Positions 5,610-10,108 of a DNA stretch of 10,108 nucleotides are shown piece after piece (the first letter of the stretch is position 1; each line of letters starts with the position of its first letter). The stretch spans positions 1 through 10,108 of the forward strand of contig JBCBWU010000236.1 in assembly GCA_039816955.1 (NCBI GenBank). Reading direction: 5' to 3'. The position numbers were made by a program, and so were the translations under genes. The notes under the pieces are model-generated. The model was not told the DNA's origin. It did no database searches and was given only the letters and a program-made list of their open reading frames with translations. The stretch is from Lewinella sp039816955. GTDB lineage: Bacteria > Bacteroidota > Bacteroidia > Chitinophagales > Saprospiraceae.

Positions 5610-7973
5610 TTACCGCCGACGCCCACGCGGCTTTTGCTGATTAATTCGGTAATTCAGGGCCAAATTGGCCACTGTGCCCTGCCATTGGAATTGATTCTCA
5701 CGGATGAAGTTTTCGCCCCTCACAATCCTGCGACGAATACGCGTGTTGAAGACATCCCGTACACTGAGCGTGAGAGAACCGTTTCCTTTCAATACTTCAT
5801 GACTTAAGGCCAAATCCATTCGCCAAAGAGATCGGGTTCGGCCTTGGGTGGTTTGGCGGGGTGCCTGGTAGTTAAAGCGAATTTGCCCTTCGGTGCGTTC
5901 TTTTAGGTCGAAACGTGCGGTAGCGCGGGTGAACCAGGTGAAGGTCTCCGCCTGTAGTTCTGGAAACTCCTCACCACCGTCTATGATCTCCTGGAATAAG
6001 TTGAGGTCGCCATTGAGTTTCAGCCACGAGGCCAGTTTGTAGTTGGCGGTCAATTCAAAACCGAGGTTGTCTTGTGTGGCCAGGTTCTCAGGGCGGGTAA
6101 TGGTGGTACCGTCTGGATTTACGCGCTGGATGCGTTCGGTCACACCAGTAGTTCTGCGGTAGTAAGCAGATGCAAAAACGCTACCTTTTTCGAGTATCCG
6201 CAGAAAACCCAATTCGACATTGTGGCTGAATTCGGGGTTAAGATCCGGATTTCCACTCCAGAAATTACGGTCATCTGAGAAGGTGAAGAAAGGATTCAGG
6301 CTCCAGAAACTAGGCCGACTAATCCGCCGACTGTAGCTAAACTGTAGCGTTTTGGTTTCCGAAAACTCATAGCCCAAATTAGCGCTGGGGAAGAAGTTGA
6401 GAAAGTCTCGGTCGTTTACCTCGGCCGTGGTTACAAGTTCCGTTTTGATACCGGTGTACTCCGGACGCAAGCCAACCTGGTAGCTCAAATTTCCCTTTTT
6501 GTTGCCGTACATCAGGTAAGCTGCGTAGATGTTTTCGTCGTAGAAAAACTCATTGGTAAATTCGGGTAGCGTCTCATAGATGTCATTCTCAAGTTCCTCT
6601 ACGGTAAAGTCGTTGGTGATGGTGCGGATGCCAATACGTGCCCCCGCTTCAAACTTTCCATTTTCGCCGAAAGGCAGGGTGTAATCTGTCTGAAAGATCA
6701 GGTTGGTATTCGCTTCCCGGTTGGCACTGCGCTGCACCAGGTCTAGTATGCCTTCGCCACTCTCCAGATCTGAGAAGATGTTATTCCGCAAGTCACTGCT
6801 TTCGGTTTCTACTTCGTCCTGGTAGCGAATGTCAGCAGTCAAGACGTGTTTTTTGCTAGTGTACTCCTTGCGAAAGCTTAAGGACATTTCTGTTTCCTCT
6901 TCCGCTTCCGTCTCCCTATCCGTTCTGATCGTGCGCCCCAGAAAGTCGCCGTCGAGGAAATCGAGATAAGTAGTCGTATTGATGTTATTATCGTCACCTA
7001 TGTTGTAGCGCCCAGCCAAAGTCAGGGTCGTCTTTTCGTCGAAATTATAGTCGACGCCTGCGCGGAAATTGTGGCTCAGGCCCGTGCGGTCCCGGTCGCC
7101 AATCTGCTCGGTACGGAAGATGCCATTGTCCGTGAAGAGGTCCTGCTCTACACTGCTGCGCCCAACTCGGGTGCGGTAGTTGAGTCCGTAGTTCGTAAAC
7201 CAGTTGAGCTTGCCAGAGCGATAATTCAAATTAGCTGCTCCACCGTAAGATTCTGGTAGGCCGGCGTTTACATCAAAAGATCCGTTAAAGCCTTTGCGGC
7301 GATCTTTCTTGAGAATGATATTGATGACGCCCGCTGCACCTTCCGCCTCGTAACGAGCCGAGGGGTTGGTAATCACTTCGATCTGTTCGATCATGTCCGC
7401 CGTCAGCGCGCGCAAGCCCTGGCCACCATCACCGACCAAGCCGTTAGGGCGTCCGTTGATCAGGATGCGCACCCCACCGCTTCCGCGTAAGCTCACATTC
7501 CCTTCTACATCTACCTGTACAGAGGGTACATTTTCCAGTACGTTAAGGGCACTACCACCCCGGGCGTTCAAGTCTTTTCCGACATTGAACACACGCTTAT
7601 CCAGCTGGATTTCGGTAGTTGATCGTTCCCCAACTACCAATACTTCGTCTAGCAGGGCGACGTCTTCTTGCAGCTCAATGCTGCCCATGTCCAGAAAATT
7701 GTCGATCACGGAGATATCGTCAATGCGCTTTTCGGCAAAGCCTACGTAGGTGATTGCTACATCAAACTGGGTAGAGCTGGTTTGTAGCTCGAAATTGCCA
7801 TCTAGATCGGTATTAGCAGCGGTAATGACCTCTTCTGTTTCCGGATTGCTGATGATTACCGTAGCAAACATGGCCGACTCACCATCCGGGGTGAGGACCT
7901 TACCCTTTACGATAGACTGAGCGCTAAGTGCGGACAGACTTAACAAGAAACTTACGAGTAGTACAGAACGCAT
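5610..7973 (-). CDS. TonB-dependent receptor-like outer-membrane beta-barrel protein (PF14905-like)
   Basis: The 787-residue protein has a signal peptide (MRSVLLVSFLLSLSALSAQ, cleavage near 19). A carboxypeptidase-regulatory-like beta-sandwich follows at about 21-100 (VKGKVLTPDGES.., TDLDGNFEL.., YVGFAEKRI), then a plug domain at about 105-225. The plug contains GSALNVLENVPSVQVDVEGN (140-159), a VSLRGSGGVRILINGRP stretch, and NPSARYEAEGAAGVINIILKK (203-223). The rest is a barrel with alternating aromatic strands, matching the Bacteroidota outer-membrane beta-barrel family often annotated as TonB-dependent receptor. Transport of an iron complex or other nutrient is family inference; no substrate can be read. 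No SusD-type partner is visible beside it. It ends in a basic tail (NQQKPRGRRR) after the last strand. No exact TAnnTTTG element was found upstream. The ATG at 7973 fits the signal peptide. Confidence 0.93.
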   Translation of the reverse strand: MRSVLLVSFLLSLSALSAQSIVKGKVLTPDGESAMFATVIISNPETEEVITAANTDLDGNFELQTSSTQFDVAITYVGFAEKRIDDISVIDNFLDMGSIELQEDVALLDEVLVVGERSTTEIQLDKRVFNVGKDLNARGGSALNVLENVPSVQVDVEGNVSLRGSGGVRILINGRPNGLVGDGGQGLRALTADMIEQIEVITNPSARYEAEGAAGVINIILKKDRRKGFNGSFDVNAGLPESYGGAANLNYRSGKLNWFTNYGLNYRTRVGRSSVEQDLFTDNGIFRTEQIGDRDRTGLSHNFRAGVDYNFDEKTTLTLAGRYNIGDDNNINTTTYLDFLDGDFLGRTIRTDRETEAEEETEMSLSFRKEYTSKKHVLTADIRYQDEVETESSDLRNNIFSDLESGEGILDLVQRSANREANTNLIFQTDYTLPFGENGKFEAGARIGIRTITNDFTVEELENDIYETLPEFTNEFFYDENIYAAYLMYGNKKGNLSYQVGLRPEYTGIKTELVTTAEVNDRDFLNFFPSANLGYEFSETKTLQFSYSRRISRPSFWSLNPFFTFSDDRNFWSGNPDLNPEFSHNVELGFLRILEKGSVFASAYYRRTTGVTERIQRVNPDGTTITRPENLATQDNLGFELTANYKLASWLKLNGDLNLFQEIIDGGEEFPELQAETFTWFTRATARFDLKERTEGQIRFNYQAPRQTTQGRTRSLWRMDLALSHEVLKGNGSLTLSVRDVFNTRIRRRIVRGENFIRENQFQWQGTVANLALNYRINQQKPRGRRR

Positions 7974-8238
7974 GGATAATGGTATATTGTCTTACTAATG
8001 CAATTACTTTTCCGTAACACTACAATCCATCTCTTGTTTGCTGAATTCTGCACTTGCAGTGAGTCATTGCTCTTTTGCTGTGGATACGCAGTCTGGCTTG
8101 TTTTGTAGCTCATCAATCAGAAGTCGGCCAAAAGCGTAAGATGATTTCCAGGGAGAGACAAGAGAAGGAGTTCGTTGCAACTTGAGGAGTTATTTTTTGT
8201 CCTTAAAGGCATCGACAAAATGCTTACAACTGAACAAT
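7974..8238. other. Divergent intergenic region, no gene seen
   Basis: This 265-bp gap separates the divergent TonB-receptor and thioredoxin-like genes and must hold both promoters. I see a 12-bp near-palindrome, CTGCA-CT-TGCAG, at 8048-8059 that could be an operator. TATTTTTTG at 8191-8199 is one base off the TAnnTTTG element and lies about 40 nt before the ATG at 8239, but its TTG upstream is too close for a good -33. No convincing coding sequence or structured RNA was found. Confidence 0.4.
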
Positions 8239-9432
8239 ATGAAGTACATCAAATTAGTTACTATCGCTTTTTTAATTTTTGGCTGCCAAGAAAATGATCA
8301 ACTTACCCAAGAGTCTAAGGAGCTAATCGTTGTTGAACAAGATTTTGGTAAAGCACTAGAAATAGCTGCTCAAGAAGAGAAACTACTCTTTATTGATTTT
8401 TACACAAGCTGGTGTGCCCCGTGCAAAAAATTGGATCAGTTGGTTTTCCAAAATGACTCAATAAAAGAAGTGCTGGGAGAGGATTTTGTGATGCTGAAGT
8501 ATGATGCTGAAAACGATACTGTTTTCCACTTATCCAAGAAGCATCACGTAAGCAGCTACCCAACGGGAATTGTTCTTAATCAAGAGGGGTTTATTCTGAA
8601 TAGAAAGTATGGATTTCCAGGTCAAGATTCAATATCACTACGAAAAAGTGTGATTGAGTTTACAAATGAGAGTAATAAACTAGATGAAGACAACAGCATA
8701 TTGAGCGGATATTCCAATGTAATTACCCCCTCAAAGTATCCTAAGTTTTATGTTGATTACGTCAATCGAACAAATACAAAAATTGATGCTACTGAATTGA
8801 GTGACTATTTCGTCAATACGCAGGATAAATTTTCTGAAGCATATTTCTCGACCTTGATTTATTTTGGTCGCGATGCACCAGTCAGCGTCGCGGATGGTAT
8901 ACTAGACAACAAACAGAGATACATTGACCTTTACGGGAAGAATGATGTAGACATATTGCTGTATGCACTTACTACTGCCAAATTCAACGCTGCTATTGCA
9001 GAAACTGATCAATACAAATATGATGAGGCTATTAAGTTTGCAAAGAATGCCTTGAGTGCAGGTTGGGTCGAAGACATTCTTCCTGGATACGAAAAAGATT
9101 ATTTGAAAGCCCAGAACAAATGGGATGAAGTTCTCAAGATCAATAGAAGGTTAAAAAGTGAAGGAGAGTTTGACAATGGCTACATCAACTATTTCAGTTG
9201 GCAGGTTTATGAAGAATGTGATGATCAAGATGTTATAGCAGAATGTCTTGAATGGATGGAGGAAGTAACTAAGCAAGAACCAAACTATGCCTATCTGGAT
9301 ACTTACGCTCATCTTATGCATAAGTCGGGTAACAAAACTGAAACAGAGCGAATCGCCAAATTGGCAATAGAAGCGGCAAAGAAGGAAAATAAGAGTACTG
9401 AAATACTGGAGGAGTTAATACAAGCACTGTAA
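8239..9432 (+). CDS. Thioredoxin-fold lipoprotein with helical C-terminal region
   Basis: From the ATG at 8239 the protein is 397 residues. It starts with a lipoprotein signal (MKYIKLVTIAFLIFGC), whose lipobox-like LIFGC puts the lipidated Cys at 16. The thioredoxin domain spans about 30-145: LLFIDFYTSWCAPCKKL (49-65) has the redox pair Cys59/Cys62, and SSYPTGIVL holds the cis-Pro108. This resembles the thioredoxin-like modules of Bacteroidota periplasmic proteins. The remaining ~250 residues are alpha-helical and suggest TPR-like repeats (for example DQYKYDEAIKFAKNALSAGW at 257-276 and ETERIAKLAIEAAKKE at 368-383). A periplasmic disulfide reductase or isomerase attached to a membrane is the likely role. 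I rejected the upstream TTG at 8182 because it would bury the signal. The gene is AT-rich compared with its neighbours. Confidence 0.88.
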   Translation: MKYIKLVTIAFLIFGCQENDQLTQESKELIVVEQDFGKALEIAAQEEKLLFIDFYTSWCAPCKKLDQLVFQNDSIKEVLGEDFVMLKYDAENDTVFHLSKKHHVSSYPTGIVLNQEGFILNRKYGFPGQDSISLRKSVIEFTNESNKLDEDNSILSGYSNVITPSKYPKFYVDYVNRTNTKIDATELSDYFVNTQDKFSEAYFSTLIYFGRDAPVSVADGILDNKQRYIDLYGKNDVDILLYALTTAKFNAAIAETDQYKYDEAIKFAKNALSAGWVEDILPGYEKDYLKAQNKWDEVLKINRRLKSEGEFDNGYINYFSWQVYEECDDQDVIAECLEWMEEVTKQEPNYAYLDTYAHLMHKSGNKTETERIAKLAIEAAKKENKSTEILEELIQAL

Positions 9433-9497
9433 AATTGTAGTGTCCAGAGCATGATGATTAGGATAGGTGAACGAGGATCACTATTTCGTAGGCCTGA

Positions 9498-9530
9498 GTA
9501 CTTTGGGAAGTACCTATTGGGATACGTATC
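9498..9530. repeat. Two short perfect inverted repeats
   Basis: GTACTT-TGGG-AAGTAC at 9498-9513 is a 6-bp stem with a 4-base loop. GATACGTATC at 9521-9530 is a 10-bp perfect palindrome. Both sit in the noncoding gap after the thioredoxin-like gene, just ahead of a stronger hairpin. Their role is unknown. Confidence 0.4.
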
Positions 9531-9564
9531 CGTTGCAAATATCTCAGGACAAAAGGCTCTTTAT

Positions 9565-9593
9565 CGATCCCCGCAAGACCTCTGTGGGGATCG
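9565..9593. terminator. Strong hairpin between convergent genes
   Basis: CGATCCCC at 9565-9572 pairs with GGGGATCG at 9586-9593. Inward extension (G-T, C-G, A-T) gives an 11-bp stem and a 7-base loop, AGACCTC. It sits 132 bp after the thioredoxin-like stop and 69 bp beyond the end of the convergent membrane-protein gene. A T-run (TCTTTTT, 9614-9620) is 20 bases away rather than adjacent, so a terminator role is likely by position but not classic in form. The rest of 9433-9662 holds no gene I can support. Confidence 0.5.
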
Positions 9594-9662
9594 GTGAAAA
9601 TTGGCCGGATTGCTCTTTTTAGTTTAAGTCACATATCAATCTCGAAAAAAGGTAAGATTAGC

Positions 9663-10082
9663 TCAAATTGGAGTTGTGCCCCGCAAGGCTGCCAATAGCG
9701 TGTAAGCCGCCAATAAGCCATAGAGTACCGATATGATGACTACCATCCTTACATTCTGTAGCAGATAATATGCCAGTATGGGTAGCACCTGTAAGGCATG
9801 CATGCCGATGAAGTGAGCAATGCGCGGATCGCCAAACTCGTAGCTCCAGTTGAGGAATGGGAGGCCTGGCCCACCGTCTGGCCCACCAATCGTATGCGAC
9901 ATGCGCCCACCCATGACAAAACCCTCGAACGAAAAAATGACGAAGATGACTAAGCCCAGCCGTATCCCCCACAAGTAGTAAGTGGGGAGTTGAGGAAAGG
10001 CATCGGTGAAAAAACGTAAGGCAACGTAGGCTGTGTACAAGGTAACAAGGGTAGCTGCTAGTGCCATGAGATAAAACATCAT
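9663..10082 (-). CDS. Small four-helix membrane protein of an uncharacterised conserved family
   Basis: The 139-residue protein has about four hydrophobic segments (near 3-24, 38-58, 90-108 and 112-134). A hydrophilic loop between helices 2 and 3 carries MSHTIGGPDGGPGLPFLNWS (61-80) and then GDPRIAHFIGMHALQ (84-98). I recognise the HTxGxPDGGPGLP...W...GD.R..HF.GMHALQ pattern from hypothetical proteins in distant phyla, including Actinobacteria; no function is known to me. Conserved His63, His90 and His95 near the membrane suggest metal or heme contact, which is inference. Adjacent ATGs at 10082 and 10079 both serve as starts. The frame stays open upstream to the window edge, so a start outside the window cannot be excluded. 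No Shine-Dalgarno is seen. It converges on the thioredoxin-like gene. Confidence 0.75.
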   Translation of the reverse strand: MMFYLMALAATLVTLYTAYVALRFFTDAFPQLPTYYLWGIRLGLVIFVIFSFEGFVMGGRMSHTIGGPDGGPGLPFLNWSYEFGDPRIAHFIGMHALQVLPILAYYLLQNVRMVVIISVLYGLLAAYTLLAALRGTTPI

Positions 10083-10108
10083 AGCATAGAAATGTGTGCT
10101 TTGGTTGT

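Noticed and set aside
7366..7749. 127-codon frame opposite the plug domain of the TonB receptor
   Set aside because: It is rich in Ser, Pro and Arg, typical of an antisense shadow, and the minus strand has a clear plug domain.
8191..8199. TATTTTTTG as a firm promoter for the thioredoxin-like gene
   Set aside because: It is one base longer than TAnnTTTG, and the nearest TTG upstream is only 13 bases away, so I kept it as a remark and not a separate feature.
9451..9597. 48-codon + strand frame after the thioredoxin gene, in the same frame as that gene
   Set aside because: Considered as a small protein or read-through extension. It has no recognisable motif, no ribosome-binding site, and its end coincides with the strong hairpin at 9565-9593, so noncoding repeat DNA is a better explanation.
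9658..9972. 104-codon minus frame overlapping the small membrane protein
   Set aside because: The alternative frame contains the conserved HTxGGPDGGPGLP membrane protein with coherent helices. This one has a His/Trp/Ala-rich composition without structure.

Overview
The window looks like chromosomal DNA of a Bacteroidota bacterium, most likely a Saprospiria/Lewinella-type marine or aquatic member. The support is: a SusC-like/PF14905-type TonB-dependent outer-membrane protein with an N-terminal carboxypeptidase-regulatory-like domain, a thioredoxin-fold lipoprotein of the kind common in that phylum, genes that mostly lack Shine-Dalgarno sequences, and a TAnnTTTG-type -7 element before the aldehyde dehydrogenase. 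The genus is inference; no rRNA or tRNA gene is present. Most genes are roughly 42-60% GC in the lines I counted, while the thioredoxin-like gene near the right end is clearly more AT-rich.

Layout. Left (1-1529, + strand): the 3' part of an alpha/beta-hydrolase-fold protein, then a class I SAM-dependent methyltransferase. Centre-left (1648-4796): an AraC-family regulator (- strand) divergent from an NAD(P)-dependent aldehyde dehydrogenase (+) and a DUF779 protein (+). This is a recognisable aldehyde-oxidation module. The 211-bp divergent intergenic region carries a candidate promoter, a 9-bp inverted repeat with a 21-nt spacer, and one of the few good ribosome-binding sites in the window. A hairpin lies between the dehydrogenase and DUF779 genes. 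Centre (4870-5511): a secreted LysM-domain protein with an unrecognised C-terminal domain. It converges on a 787-residue TonB-dependent receptor-like protein (7973-5610, - strand). The gap between them holds a long imperfect hairpin made of four copies of one short motif. Right (8239-9432, +): a thioredoxin-fold lipoprotein with a helical C-terminal region. It converges on a small four-helix membrane protein of an uncharacterised, apparently widespread family (10082-9663, -). The gap between these two holds three compact inverted repeats.

How the genes fit together: only AraC-ALDH-DUF779 makes a functional unit I would defend. The AraC protein probably senses an aldehyde or alcohol signal and controls the dehydrogenase from the shared intergenic region, and DUF779 is a frequent companion of this ALDH class with no role I can state. 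The other genes look like independent single-gene units. I found no CRISPR array, insertion sequence, tRNA, rRNA or phage gene, and no convincing new multi-gene system. The most promising unknowns are the DUF779 partner, the LysM C-terminal domain, the HTxGGPDGGPGLP membrane protein and the intergenic repeat structures.
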